A stretch of 24,621 bases of DNA from Desulfobacca acetoxidans (GCA_022736495.1 DZCR01000037.1:1-24621), one strand, 5' to 3'; counted from the first letter of the stretch, positions 1 to 8,843 are shown. Numbers and translations are program-made. Notes: generated from the sequence alone by a model not told the origin.

Positions 1-43
1 CCTGGAAGCCCTGGAACATCGGATGAAGAAGGAGGAAGGTTAG
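1..43 (+). CDS. C-terminal tail of an unidentified upstream gene (partial)
   Basis: A frame open from base 2 runs to TAG at 41-43 and encodes a charged tail ending HRMKKEEG. The stop lies one base before the integrase ATG, and the integrase ribosome binding site (GGAGGAAGG, 31-39) falls inside this reading frame, as expected for coupled genes. In integrated elements a small gene just upstream of the integrase is often an excisionase or regulator, but only 13 codons are visible, so no function can be given. It could also be chance. Confidence 0.35.
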   Translation, partial: LEALEHRMKKEEG

Positions 44-44
44 T

Positions 45-1226
45 ATGGGTCTTATGGTGGAGTGCCCGGAGTGCAAAAATCGGAATAGCCTGAAGGCCAA
101 AATCTGCACGGGAGAACTGGTGGTGTGCCCACAATGCAAAAAGAAATATAGCCCCAAGGCTAAGTTCTGCCCGGAATGCAAGGAGCCAAAGAGCCTTAAG
201 GGTAAGAGTTGCATTTGTGGGCTGAACTTGGCAAAGGCTAAAGGGAAGGTCTACTGGATTGAATGGTATCAAGACGGGCACCGTCGGCGGGAAAGAATTG
301 GCCCCAGCAAAGAGGCCGCAGAGCAGAGGCTTAGAGAAGTTCTGACGGCCCGCACGGAAGGCCGCCATATCAAGAAAAGGCCGGACACAAAGACCTCGTT
401 TAAAGAACTTACGGACTGGTATCTAAATCTTCCAGAAGTGAAGGCCAAGGATTCTTACCAGAGAGACCAATACAGCGTGGAGAAATTGCTTCCCCACTTC
501 GGAGACCGTCTCCTAAAGGACATAACCCCTGCTGTGGTGGAAGCCTACAGGCAAAAGCGGCTCAAGGAACCTTCCTACCGAAAACACCTAACCAATCCGG
601 CCACGGTTAACCGGGAAATCACGTGCTTGAAGGTTATATTCAATAAGGCCGTGAAGAACGGGAAGGCGGAGAAAAATCCGGTTCATGGGGTCAAGCCCCT
701 TAAAGAAAATAATATTCGGGATAGGGTGCTCTCTTCTGGAGAATATGACCGGCTGTTAGCCCATTGCCCGGCCCACCTTAAGCCGATAGTCAAGGTGGCC
801 TACCTCACCGCCATGCGCCAGGGCGAGATTATAAATCTGACCTGGGGGCAGGTGGATTTGAAAGAAGGATTCATTTGCTTGCGGCCAGAAGACACGAAGA
901 CCGATGAGGGCCGGTTAGTACCCCTGGAACAGGAACTGGTGGAGATGTTTAAGGCCATGCCCAGGGGCTTGCCTGGGGTGAAGGTGTTTACCTACCAGGG
1001 AAAGTCTGTGTCCTGCATTAAGAAGAGCTTTGTTACGGCCTGCAAACGGGCAGGGATTGAGAGCTTTTGCTTCCACGACCTCAGGCATACGGCCATTAAC
1101 AACTGGCGGCTGGCCGGGCATGACTATTTCAGAATCATGGCAGCCACCGGCCACAAGACCATGGAAGTGTTCAAGCGATATAACACGGTAAGCCGGGAAG
1201 AATTAAGGGTCCTGGTGAAAGGATAA
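45..1226 (+). CDS. Tyrosine recombinase (phage-type integrase) with N-terminal zinc-ribbon cysteines
   Basis: Site-specific recombinase expected to integrate and excise the element lying to the left. The C-terminal catalytic domain (about residues 225-393) shows the family residues: R258 in TAMRQGE, K285, H344 and R347 in FHDLRH, H370 in ATGHK, and nucleophile Y379 in KRYN. Residues 115-215 look like the SAM-like core-binding domain. Residues 65-105 (VYWIEWYQDGHRRRERIG) resemble the AP2-like arm-binding domain. Unusually, residues 7-58 carry C7-C10, C21, C28-C31, C42-C45 and C56-C58 in repeated CPxC...LKAKxC units, which suggests two zinc ribbons. The start follows a strong GGAGGAAGG. The gene reads toward the 3' end of tRNA-Arg 80 bases downstream, a standard integrase/attachment-site layout. 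It looks less GC-rich than the genes to the right, which fits transfer. Confidence 0.93.
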   Translation: MGLMVECPECKNRNSLKAKICTGELVVCPQCKKKYSPKAKFCPECKEPKSLKGKSCICGLNLAKAKGKVYWIEWYQDGHRRRERIGPSKEAAEQRLREVLTARTEGRHIKKRPDTKTSFKELTDWYLNLPEVKAKDSYQRDQYSVEKLLPHFGDRLLKDITPAVVEAYRQKRLKEPSYRKHLTNPATVNREITCLKVIFNKAVKNGKAEKNPVHGVKPLKENNIRDRVLSSGEYDRLLAHCPAHLKPIVKVAYLTAMRQGEIINLTWGQVDLKEGFICLRPEDTKTDEGRLVPLEQELVEMFKAMPRGLPGVKVFTYQGKSVSCIKKSFVTACKRAGIESFCFHDLRHTAINNWRLAGHDYFRIMAATGHKTMEVFKRYNTVSREELRVLVKG

Positions 1227-1262
1227 ATCAGGAACAATATTCACCTATATATTCACCAAGAC

Positions 1263-1294
1263 AAAAAAGGGGTTAACCAATAACGGTTAACCCC
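1263..1294 (-). terminator. Intrinsic terminator of tRNA-Arg
   Basis: A perfect 10-bp inverted repeat, GGGGTTAACC / GGTTAACCCC (1269-1278 and 1285-1294), encloses a 6-base loop. Read on the minus strand it is followed by six T (1263-1268). It lies 10 bases beyond the tRNA CCA end, so it terminates tRNA transcription before the integrase. On the plus strand the tail is only TTGAATTCTTT, so stopping integrase transcripts is less certain. Confidence 0.85.
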
Positions 1295-1304
1295 TTGAAT
1301 TCTT

Positions 1305-1381
1305 TGGTGGGCGATGGGCGACTCGAACGCCCGACCTTTGGTTCCGGAGACCAACGCTCTATCCACCTGAGCTAATCGCCC
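1305..1381 (-). tRNA. tRNA-Arg (anticodon CCG)
   Basis: On the minus strand the gene folds as a complete cloverleaf. The acceptor stem is GGGCGAT / ATCGCCC, the D arm is GCTC...GAGC, the anticodon stem is TTGGT / ACCAA with loop CTCCGGA (anticodon CCG, reading CGG), and the T arm is GGGCG-TTCGAGT-CGCCC. A discriminator A and an encoded CCA follow. The 3' end faces the integrase gene, so this tRNA is the likely attachment site of the element. It remains intact, as usual when the element carries a copy of the tRNA 3' end. Confidence 0.97.
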
Positions 1382-1383
1382 GC

Positions 1384-1418
1384 TGAAAAAATAATATCAA
1401 ATTAGGGTTCTCTGTCAA
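1384..1418 (-). promoter_or_regulatory. Sigma70-type promoter of tRNA-Arg
   Basis: On the minus strand TTGACA (1413-1418) and TATTAT (1391-1396) are separated by 16 bases. Transcription would begin about at 1384, only a few bases before the mature tRNA 5' end at 1381. Both hexamers are near consensus, and no other gene could use the promoter in this direction before the terminator. Confidence 0.8.
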
Positions 1419-1747
1419 GGTGGATCGCACGCCTAGGGTTAGCGCTGGAACTGGCTTATAATCGGCATGTTATTTACTACAGTGCATAATATGCTGCTGG
1501 TTAATATTGAAACTATTTTTCAAAAGCCTTTCGCAGAGGTCTCGAATTGGTATGCTTGCGGGATTTGTTTCCGTTGGGGAAGAATTCTTGGCTTTGGCGG
1601 CCGGTGGCAGCCGGATGAATCCCTCGATGCCATTACTCCTCAGCGGATACTTGGGGAAAGGCCAGGATTTTGAAAAAAAGCAGGTACCGAAGGAGCGGCC
1701 CCCAATTGACACCAGCTCAAAACTAATTCTTCGGGGAAGATGAGCGG
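1419..1747. other. Stretch without a recognisable gene
   Basis: About 330 bases between the tRNA promoter and the end of the transpeptidase gene. Short open frames exist on both strands (for example 1507-1743 plus and 1470-1712 minus), but they overlap one another, lack good ribosome binding sites and match no family I recognise. The composition is richer in A+T than the flanking core genes. A TATAAT occurs at 1457-1462 on plus without a convincing -35. It may be an old integration scar or a decayed gene; I cannot show either. Confidence 0.5.
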
Positions 1748-2689
1748 CTATCGGTTCGAAGCATTGAAGGCCTGGGCGCCGCCCGTTTGCTTGGTGATGT
1801 CCACCGCATTGCCGTAGTGTTCTTCCACCGTCTGCATCACCTTGCGCATGTCCACCTGATCGGCCAGGGAGCGCTGTTCCAGCAGGTTCAGAACGTGGAG
1901 GATCATGGAAGGGATTTTGAAGTAAAAGTCCTCGTGCACCGACAGGTAGATGCGGCCCTGACGGAAGCCGATCAAAGCCGGTTCATAGACATACTCCACC
2001 GAGGCACCCATCGGCACCATAGGAAAGAGCTTCTTGATATGCTCCGGGTACATGCGGGTGCAGCCGTGACTCACCAGGCGCCCAACTCCCAGGGGCATGG
2101 CCGTGCCATGGATGCCGTAATCGCCCCAGGAGAGGGTGAGTTTGTACTCTCCCAGAGGATTATCCGGCCCAGGGGGCATCTCCGCCATTTCATATTTCTT
2201 TTGCAGGGTTTTGGGGATATGCCAGGTAGGATTAACTTTTTTCTCAATCACCCGGAATTTTCCCTGGGGAGTCCTGAAATCCAGTACTCCCATGCCGATG
2301 GGGAAGGTGTAAACCTGGGTATCGTTCTTGATATAGTAATAGAGGCGCATGGCGCCGGTATTGACAATGATCTGGTTGCCCCGACTATTGGGCACGATCC
2401 ACATGGTGGGGATAGAAATCTCCGCGCCCACGGGAGGGAGAAAGGGGTCCCATTGGCGGTACATGACCCCGAGCTCCGAATAGCCCAGGCCATAATGCCG
2501 AGCCAGTTCGAGCAGATCGTCGCCTTTCTTGATGCGGTAGTGCTGGATGCTGCCCACCACGGTGACGGCATTGGGATCACAGCCTACGGGGGAGGCCGGA
2601 AACCGGATGTTGAAGGGGCCTGCCGCCAGCACCGGCTGGGCCATAAGCACGATTAACCCCATCAGCAGGTATCGAACCATAGTGTGCAT
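1748..2689 (-). CDS. LysM domain / L,D-transpeptidase (YkuD family), exported
   Basis: Probable periplasmic peptidoglycan L,D-transpeptidase (ErfK/YbiS/YkuD family), which forms 3-3 cross-links or attaches proteins to the wall through a cysteine acyl-enzyme. Residues 1-23 form a signal peptide (hydrophobic core YLLMGLIVLM, cleavage after VLA). Residues 48-95 look like a LysM module (HYRIKKGDDLLELARHYGL). The YkuD domain spans about 105-235, with H194 in YGIHG and the catalytic SHGCTR motif (H208, C210, R212). About 75 residues follow, without a recognised domain. The start has AGGAG 8 bases upstream, inside the end of mtnA, and only 4 bases separate the genes, so this is the last cistron of the thi4-gatB-mtnA operon. 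Whether it cross-links, attaches a lipoprotein or does something else is not decided by sequence. Confidence 0.9.
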   Translation of the reverse strand: MHTMVRYLLMGLIVLMAQPVLAAGPFNIRFPASPVGCDPNAVTVVGSIQHYRIKKGDDLLELARHYGLGYSELGVMYRQWDPFLPPVGAEISIPTMWIVPNSRGNQIIVNTGAMRLYYYIKNDTQVYTFPIGMGVLDFRTPQGKFRVIEKKVNPTWHIPKTLQKKYEMAEMPPGPDNPLGEYKLTLSWGDYGIHGTAMPLGVGRLVSHGCTRMYPEHIKKLFPMVPMGASVEYVYEPALIGFRQGRIYLSVHEDFYFKIPSMILHVLNLLEQRSLADQVDMRKVMQTVEEHYGNAVDITKQTGGAQAFNASNR

Positions 2690-2693
2690 CAGG

Positions 2694-3743
2694 TTACTCC
2701 TGGTTGTGTCGATAAGGTTTTAAACTAGAGGTGTAGGGGGGATCCATGATGCCTTTTTCCGTAACGATGCCGGCAATCAAGTCGTTGGGGGTAACGTCAA
2801 AGGCGAGGTTCAGGGCCTGAGCTCCCACGGGCGCCACCGCCTGCCCCCAGAGATGGGTGACCTCTTCGGCGGCCCGCTCTTCCACCGGAATGTGGTTGCC
2901 GTCCGGGATGGAGAAATCAAAGGTGGACAGGGGCGCGGCCACGTAAAAGGGGATGCCGTGGTGGTGGGCCAGGACTGCCACGCTGTAAGTGCCGATCTTG
3001 TTGGCGGTGTCGCCATTGGCGGCGATGCGGTCCGCCCCCAGGATGACCAGGTCCACTTTGCCCTGGTGCATCAGGGTGGCCGCAGCCCCGTCGGGAATGA
3101 GGGTATAGGGAATCCCCAGCCTGCCCAACTCCCAGGTGGTGAGCCGGGCCCCCTGGAGGAGGGGCCGGGTTTCGTCCACCCACACCGAAAAGCGCTTGCC
3201 CGCTTCCCAGGCCGCCCGCAGCACCCCCAGGGCAGTGCCGTAGGCCCCGGTGGCCAGGGCCCCGGTGTTGCAGTGGGTGAGGACCCGGTGGCCGTCCTTG
3301 ATCAAAACCTGCCCGGCCTGGGCCATGTGGCGGTTGATGGTTTCGTCTTCGGCCAGCATGGTCTGGGCTTCGATCACCAGGCGGTCTTTGAGGGCCGCGA
3401 CGGACTCATGGGCGTGGGCCTGGGCGAGGCGCTGGACGCGGTCCAGGGCCCAAAACAGGTTCACCGCGGTGGGCCGGGCCTGGGCGATCTCCTGACAGAT
3501 TTTCTGAAAGCGCGCCTGGAACTCGCCGGGGTCCTGAGTCTCCAAAGCCAAGGCTCCCAACGCTGCGCCCATGGCCGCGGCCACGCCGATGGCCGGCGCC
3601 CCCCGGATCGCCAGGGTGCGGATGGCCTCGATGACCTCGTGATAATCCGTGATCTCGAGATACAACTCTGCCGCGGGCAGACGCCGCTGGTCCAACAACT
3701 TGACCTTATCCACATCCCAACAGATGCTGCAATAGGGAATCAT
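2694..3743 (-). CDS. mtnA: S-methyl-5-thioribose-1-phosphate isomerase
   Basis: Converts methylthioribose-1-phosphate to methylthioribulose-1-phosphate in methionine salvage from methylthioadenosine. The 349 residues match the usual family length. Family motifs are clear: TLAIRGAPAIGVAAA near residues 43-57, catalytic C158 in THCNTGALATG, D238 in GADRIAANGDTANKIGT, and a C-terminal DVTPNDLIAGIVTE. The eIF2B-alpha-like relatives (ribose-1,5-bisphosphate isomerase) are less likely given these MtnA-specific strings. No other methionine-salvage gene is in the window, so the route used downstream (full salvage or a dihydroxyacetone-phosphate shunt) cannot be told. It lies 35 bases after gatB and 4 before the transpeptidase gene, within one minus-strand operon. 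Confidence 0.95.
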   Translation of the reverse strand: MIPYCSICWDVDKVKLLDQRRLPAAELYLEITDYHEVIEAIRTLAIRGAPAIGVAAAMGAALGALALETQDPGEFQARFQKICQEIAQARPTAVNLFWALDRVQRLAQAHAHESVAALKDRLVIEAQTMLAEDETINRHMAQAGQVLIKDGHRVLTHCNTGALATGAYGTALGVLRAAWEAGKRFSVWVDETRPLLQGARLTTWELGRLGIPYTLIPDGAAATLMHQGKVDLVILGADRIAANGDTANKIGTYSVAVLAHHHGIPFYVAAPLSTFDFSIPDGNHIPVEERAAEEVTHLWGQAVAPVGAQALNLAFDVTPNDLIAGIVTEKGIMDPPYTSSLKPYRHNQE

Positions 3744-3778
3744 TTATGCTCCTGATGGTGTCTTGTCTTGGCGGATTG

Positions 3779-5206
<1,428 letters not shown>

Positions 5207-5261
5207 GGAGAGGTTCCTTCCGGAAGATGGCCGGCACGAAGGCCCGCCCTACCCTGTCTTG

Positions 5262-6047
5262 CTAGACCGCGGTCAGCCGGGCATGAATCAAATCGGCCAC
5301 CTTGAGGCCGGACAACAGCATACCACCAAAAATCGCGCCCATACGATTGACCCCGCCGGTGGCGGTGGCCGCCATCCCGGCCACGAAGAAGCCCGGATAA
5401 ATCTCTTTGGTGTGTTCGATGGTGCCCTTTTCGCCCTCTTCCGACCACATGGAGCGTTCACCGCCGATGCCGCCGCTGGGCGTAAAAAGCGTCAGAGGCT
5501 GGTTCTTGCGCAGCAACACCTTCACCACCTCCAGGTCGTGACCGGTGGCATCGACAGTGTACTTGGACCGGATTACCAGGGGGTCCACGTGCAGGCGAGC
5601 CATCTCCACCGCGGTCCAGGCGATCACCAGGCCATTGACCCGATCTTCCCGGACCATGACGTCCTCCACGCTGATGCAGTTGAACACAGTGGCCCCGGCC
5701 TTGATGGCCTGGGACCCTAAGGTGGTGACGGCCTCCACGGCATCGGCGGTGTAGTATTGATCGAATATGGGTTTGAGCCGAATCCCCAGCTTGTCCATGA
5801 TGGGCTTGGCTAAATCCTGGATGACGATTTCATTGAACATCATGCCGCCGCCCCACATGCCGCCGCCGACGGAGAGCTTCCGTTCAAAAATCGCCACCTT
5901 GTGGCCTTGGTTGGCCAGCCGCCAGGCCGCGGTGAGCCCGGAAACTCCGCCTCCCACCACCGCCACATCCACGTCCAAGTTGGCTAATAACTTTTCGGTA
6001 TATCGTTCAATAATTGCCCGGGTGATAAGAACTTCATCCAGCGCCAT
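5262..6047 (-). CDS. thi4: Sulfide-dependent adenosine diphosphate thiazole synthase (Thi4)
   Basis: Makes the thiamine thiazole precursor (ADP-thiazole) from NAD and glycine. The Rossmann motif VAVVGGGVSGLTAAWRLA (29-46) and GGGMWGGGMMFNE (61-73) are typical. Eukaryotic Thi4 uses a suicidal Cys (Cys205 in yeast) as the sulfur donor. Here the equivalent region reads ARLHVDPLVI with H153, as in archaeal enzymes that use free sulfide and Fe(II) catalytically. That suggests a multi-turnover enzyme suited to a sulfide-rich anaerobe. The ATG has AAGGA 7 bases upstream. It is the first gene of the minus operon, read from the promoter at 6080-6108, and is divergent from thiM-thiE, which acts on the same branch. 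Some databases label this family ThiF-like or ribose-1,5-bisphosphate isomerase; the adjacent thi genes favour thiazole synthesis. Confidence 0.93.
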   Translation of the reverse strand: MALDEVLITRAIIERYTEKLLANLDVDVAVVGGGVSGLTAAWRLANQGHKVAIFERKLSVGGGMWGGGMMFNEIVIQDLAKPIMDKLGIRLKPIFDQYYTADAVEAVTTLGSQAIKAGATVFNCISVEDVMVREDRVNGLVIAWTAVEMARLHVDPLVIRSKYTVDATGHDLEVVKVLLRKNQPLTLFTPSGGIGGERSMWSEEGEKGTIEHTKEIYPGFFVAGMAATATGGVNRMGAIFGGMLLSGLKVADLIHARLTAV

Positions 6048-6079
6048 GATGGGTCCTTTCTTTGGTTCAAATTGTGTTA

Positions 6080-6108
6080 AAAATATCTAACCCCCGGAGT
6101 TCTGTCAA
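6080..6108 (-). promoter_or_regulatory. Sigma70-type promoter of the thi4-gatB-mtnA operon
   Basis: On the minus strand a perfect TTGACA (6103-6108) is spaced by 17 bases from TATTTT (6080-6085). Predicted initiation near 6073 gives a leader of about 25 bases before the thi4 ATG, too short to contain a riboswitch. Confidence 0.75.
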
Positions 6109-6115
6109 GTAGAGG

Positions 6116-6197
6116 GTTCCCGCCGAGAGCCTGGGAGATCTGGACAGTTCGGCCATGATGCCACTTCCTCCGGGCCTTGCCCTTCCCCGGCGGGAAC
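6116..6197. repeat. Widely spaced perfect inverted repeat between thi4 and thiM
   Basis: Arms GTTCCCGCCG (6116-6125) and CGGCGGGAAC (6188-6197) are exact inverse complements, 72 bases apart. The left arm lies 7 bases upstream of the thi4 -35. The right arm lies just upstream of a possible thiM -10 (TATAGT, 6206-6211). They could be two operator half-sites shared by the divergent promoters, or the closing stem of a thiM leader RNA if transcription starts further upstream. Confidence 0.5.
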
Positions 6198-6239
6198 AGA
6201 AACGGTATAGTGAAAAGAAAGGTCTGCCGGGATCCGATC

Positions 6240-7043
6240 ATGCCCTCAATCAAATTAAAAGTTTTCTCTTTGCTGGAAAAAATCCGGACGGAGAGCCCCC
6301 TGGTCCATCACCTGACCAACTGGGTCACCATCTACGACTGCGCCCAGGTGGTCAAGGTGCTGGGAGCCTCGCCGGTCATGGCCCATGCCCCCGAAGAGGT
6401 CGAGGAGATGGCTAGGCTCGCTGGCGCCCTGGTCCTGAATATCGGCACGCTCACCCTAGAGATGGTGGAGGCCATGAAGCTGGCGGCCAAAAGCGCCAAC
6501 GCCAAAGGGATTCCGGTGATTCTGGATGTTTGCGGCGCCGGGGCCACGTCCTTACGGGATCGGAAGTGTTTGGAGCTTTTGGATGAAGTGCGGATTGACC
6601 TCATTAAAGGCAACGCCTCGGAAGTGGCCCGGATCAGCGGCGCGGCAGTCCGCACCAAAGGGGTGGATGCCACCGAGGTAGCCTTGGACCTGGAGGAAGT
6701 AGCCCAGAGCCTGGCTCTGCATCGGCAGTGTACGGTGGTCATCACCGGCCCGGAAGATCTGGTGGTGGACGGCAGTCGCCGGTTTGTGGTGAAAAATGGC
6801 CATCCCCTCATGTCCCGCGTGGTGGGCACCGGCTGCATGGCGACCTCGGTGATCGGGACCTTCGCCGCGGTGGAGCCGGATCTGGCCATAGCCGCAGCCG
6901 CCGGCCTGGTCTGCTTCAATGTCGCGGCGGAACTGGCGGCGGAACTGGCCTCAGGCCCCGGCACCTTCAAAGTGAAACTCTTCGACTGCCTGGACGGCTT
7001 AGACGAGCAAATCCTGGCGGAGCGGCGGCGGGTCAGCGGGTGA
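6240..7043 (+). CDS. thiM: Hydroxyethylthiazole kinase
   Basis: Phosphorylates 4-methyl-5-(2-hydroxyethyl)thiazole, salvaging the thiazole half of thiamine. Ribokinase-like fold. Motifs: PLVHHLTNWVTIYDCAQVVKVLGASPVMAH near the N terminus (family form has HxITNxV), LNIGTL, VILDVCGAGAT, DLIKGNASEV, VVITGPEDLVVDG and the anion-hole VGTGCMATSVIGTF. The ATG at 6240 gives 267 residues, the normal family length. An in-frame GTG at 6210 and an ATG at 6177 would add residues not found in the family. The ribosome binding site is modest (GGGA, 7 bases upstream). It overlaps thiE by 4 bases and is divergent from thi4. Confidence 0.95.
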   Translation: MPSIKLKVFSLLEKIRTESPLVHHLTNWVTIYDCAQVVKVLGASPVMAHAPEEVEEMARLAGALVLNIGTLTLEMVEAMKLAAKSANAKGIPVILDVCGAGATSLRDRKCLELLDEVRIDLIKGNASEVARISGAAVRTKGVDATEVALDLEEVAQSLALHRQCTVVITGPEDLVVDGSRRFVVKNGHPLMSRVVGTGCMATSVIGTFAAVEPDLAIAAAAGLVCFNVAAELAAELASGPGTFKVKLFDCLDGLDEQILAERRRVSG

Positions 7044-7648
7044 GGGGCTACTATTTCATCACCGATGCGGGCTTAAGCCGGGCGGGAAACCGGCGGGATG
7101 TGGCCGCAGCGGTGGCAGCAAAGGTGCGGGTAGTGCAGTACCGGCGCAAAGAAGCTGGCACCGATGAGCTGGTGGCCGAAGCCCGGCACTTACGAGACCT
7201 TTGCCGGGGTCCCCGGTTTATCGTCAACGACCGGGTGGACGTGGCCCTGGAGGTGGCAGCCGACGGCGTTCACCTGGGCCAGGAGGATGTTCCCTACCGC
7301 GAGGCCCGAAAGCTCTTGGGGCCTGATAAAATTATCGGCATTACGGTACACAACGTGGCCGAGGCCCTGGCGGCCGTGGCCGCAGGGGCGGATTACCTGG
7401 GAGTGGCGCCCATTTTTGCCACCGCCACCAAGGCCGACGCCGGCGCCCCCACCGGGGTGGCGCTCCTGGCGGAAATCCGCCGGCGGGTATCCCTCCCCCT
7501 GATCGCCATCGGCGGCATCACCCTGGCCAACGCCCCGGCGGTTATCCGGGCCGGGGCCGATGGGGTCGGCGCCATCTCGGCGGTGGTGACCAAGCCGGAC
7601 GTTCGGGCCGAGATCGAGAAATTCCAGGCCCTCTTCCGGCCGGGCTGA
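7040..7648 (+). CDS. thiE: Thiamine-phosphate synthase
   Basis: Joins HMP-pyrimidine diphosphate and thiazole phosphate to thiamine phosphate in the cytoplasm. TIM-barrel of 202 residues. Motifs: GYYFITDAGLSRAG at the start, VVQYRRKEAG (family QxREK), FIVNDRVDVALEVAADGVHLGQED, IIGITVHN, YLGVAPIFATATKADAGAPTG, and LPLIAIGGITLANAPAVIRAGADGVGAISA. The start is a GTG whose last bases form the thiM stop (GTGA), a translational-coupling overlap. An upstream in-frame ATG lies deep inside thiM and is unlikely. The QYRRK variant departs slightly from the usual QLREK but keeps the basic residues. Confidence 0.95.
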   Translation: MRGYYFITDAGLSRAGNRRDVAAAVAAKVRVVQYRRKEAGTDELVAEARHLRDLCRGPRFIVNDRVDVALEVAADGVHLGQEDVPYREARKLLGPDKIIGITVHNVAEALAAVAAGADYLGVAPIFATATKADAGAPTGVALLAEIRRRVSLPLIAIGGITLANAPAVIRAGADGVGAISAVVTKPDVRAEIEKFQALFRPG

Positions 7649-7699
7649 TGGTTGCAATTTGCTGGATGCGTCGGGGCCAGGCAATCCTTAGAAAAGACC

Positions 7700-7728
7700 T
7701 TGGCGCAATCGGTTAGCTGCGGTACAGT
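7700..7728 (+). promoter_or_regulatory. Possible fabD promoter
   Basis: In the 215-base gap between thiE and fabD, TTGGCG (7700-7705) and TACAGT (7723-7728) are 17 bases apart. Each shares only part of the sigma70 consensus, so this is a weak candidate. Nothing else recognisable was seen in the gap. Confidence 0.25.
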
Positions 7729-7863
7729 AACTTTGCCCCCTCCTTAATGGTGATACGCTTGCAGGGACGATGGGCCGGGGGCGGGCCTGGCCAGAGCGAA
7801 CCGTGGCATAATCCCTGGATTCTCTCCCTGGTTCGGCAAATTTATCTGATAAACGAGGTACAC

Positions 7864-8805
7864 ATGGCTTCCTTAGCATTCTTATTTCCCGGGCAGGGCT
7901 CGCAGTACGTGGGCATGGGCCAGGACCTGTTTGACGCCGACCCTGGCGCCCGGGAGTTGTTTCAATTGGCGGAGCAGACCACCGGCCTCCCCTTGCAGAA
8001 ACTGTGTTTTACCGGCCCCATGGAGGAACTCACCCTGACGGTAAATCTGCAACCCGCGGTCACCGTAGTCAACCTCTGTCTCTACCGGGCCTTGGCGACG
8101 GCCGGAGTACAGCCTGCTGCGGTGTGCGGCCACAGCCTGGGGGAATACAGCGCCCTGTTTGCTGCGGGGGTGCTCAGCGCCGGCGACACCCTGGCGGCAG
8201 TGCGCCAACGCGGGCGCCTCATGCACCGGGAGGCTGAAAAATATCCCGGCGCCATGGCCGCGGTCATCGGATTGACCCCGGAGAAACTGAAGGGGGTGGT
8301 CCATCCCTTCACCAAGGAAGGCCCCATCGACCTGGCCAACTTCAATACGCCGGAGCAGACGGTCATTTCCGGCGCCCCGGCAATGGTGGCCCGGGCCGGG
8401 AACGCCGCCAAAGCCGCAGGGGCCAAAGTCATCCCCCTCAAGGTCTCCGGAGCCTGGCATTCGCCTTTGATGATGGGAGCCAACGCTGATTTTGGCGCTT
8501 TTATGGACACCTTAAATTTCCAGGCGCCGCACATCCCTCTTTACCTTAATGCCACCGCGGCCCCGGAGACCAACCCTGCCATTTTGCGGGCCTCCATGGG
8601 CGCACAGCTCACCTCGCCGGTGCGTTGGGCCGAACTCATCGTCAATCTCAAGGTTGCGGGCATCGACACCTGGGTGGAGGTGGGGCCCAAAAACGTACTG
8701 ACCGGCCTGGTGCGCAAGATCCTGCCAGCCGAGCCTAAAGAGAGCTTTCATAACGTGGAAAACCGGGAGAGTTTGGAGAAGTTTCTGGCCGTGCGGCAGG
8801 CTTGA
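7864..8805 (+). CDS. fabD: Malonyl-CoA:ACP transacylase
   Basis: Transfers malonyl groups from CoA to acyl carrier protein for fatty-acid elongation. The 313 residues match the family. Motifs: FLFPGQGSQYVGMG (7-20), LQPAVTVVNLCLY, nucleophile S91 in GHSLGEYSALFAAG, catalytic H199 in SGAWHSPLM, and a C-terminal VEVGPKNVLTGLV. The ATG at 7864 has GAGG 6 bases upstream and begins the family's usual N terminus; the open frame upstream of it has no family similarity. Other fab genes are not adjacent, so it may be monocistronic. It is convergent with rdgB, with a 38-base gap that shows no clear terminator. Confidence 0.96.
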   Translation: MASLAFLFPGQGSQYVGMGQDLFDADPGARELFQLAEQTTGLPLQKLCFTGPMEELTLTVNLQPAVTVVNLCLYRALATAGVQPAAVCGHSLGEYSALFAAGVLSAGDTLAAVRQRGRLMHREAEKYPGAMAAVIGLTPEKLKGVVHPFTKEGPIDLANFNTPEQTVISGAPAMVARAGNAAKAAGAKVIPLKVSGAWHSPLMMGANADFGAFMDTLNFQAPHIPLYLNATAAPETNPAILRASMGAQLTSPVRWAELIVNLKVAGIDTWVEVGPKNVLTGLVRKILPAEPKESFHNVENRESLEKFLAVRQA

Positions 8806-8843
8806 CCGCTGGGTGAGAGGCGGGGTTTAAAGCCTGGTGTGCC

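Noticed and set aside
1787..2656. A 289-codon plus-strand frame opposite the transpeptidase gene
   Set aside because: It is antisense to a gene with clear catalytic motifs, has His/Gly/Asp-rich shadow composition and no recognised domain.
6048..6239. Possible TPP riboswitch between thi4 and thiM, prompted by GAGAGCCTGGGAGATCTGG
   Set aside because: The required CTGAGA segment and the CTGATCTGG...CCAGCG...GGGA segment are not present in order on either strand, and the thi4 leader is too short.
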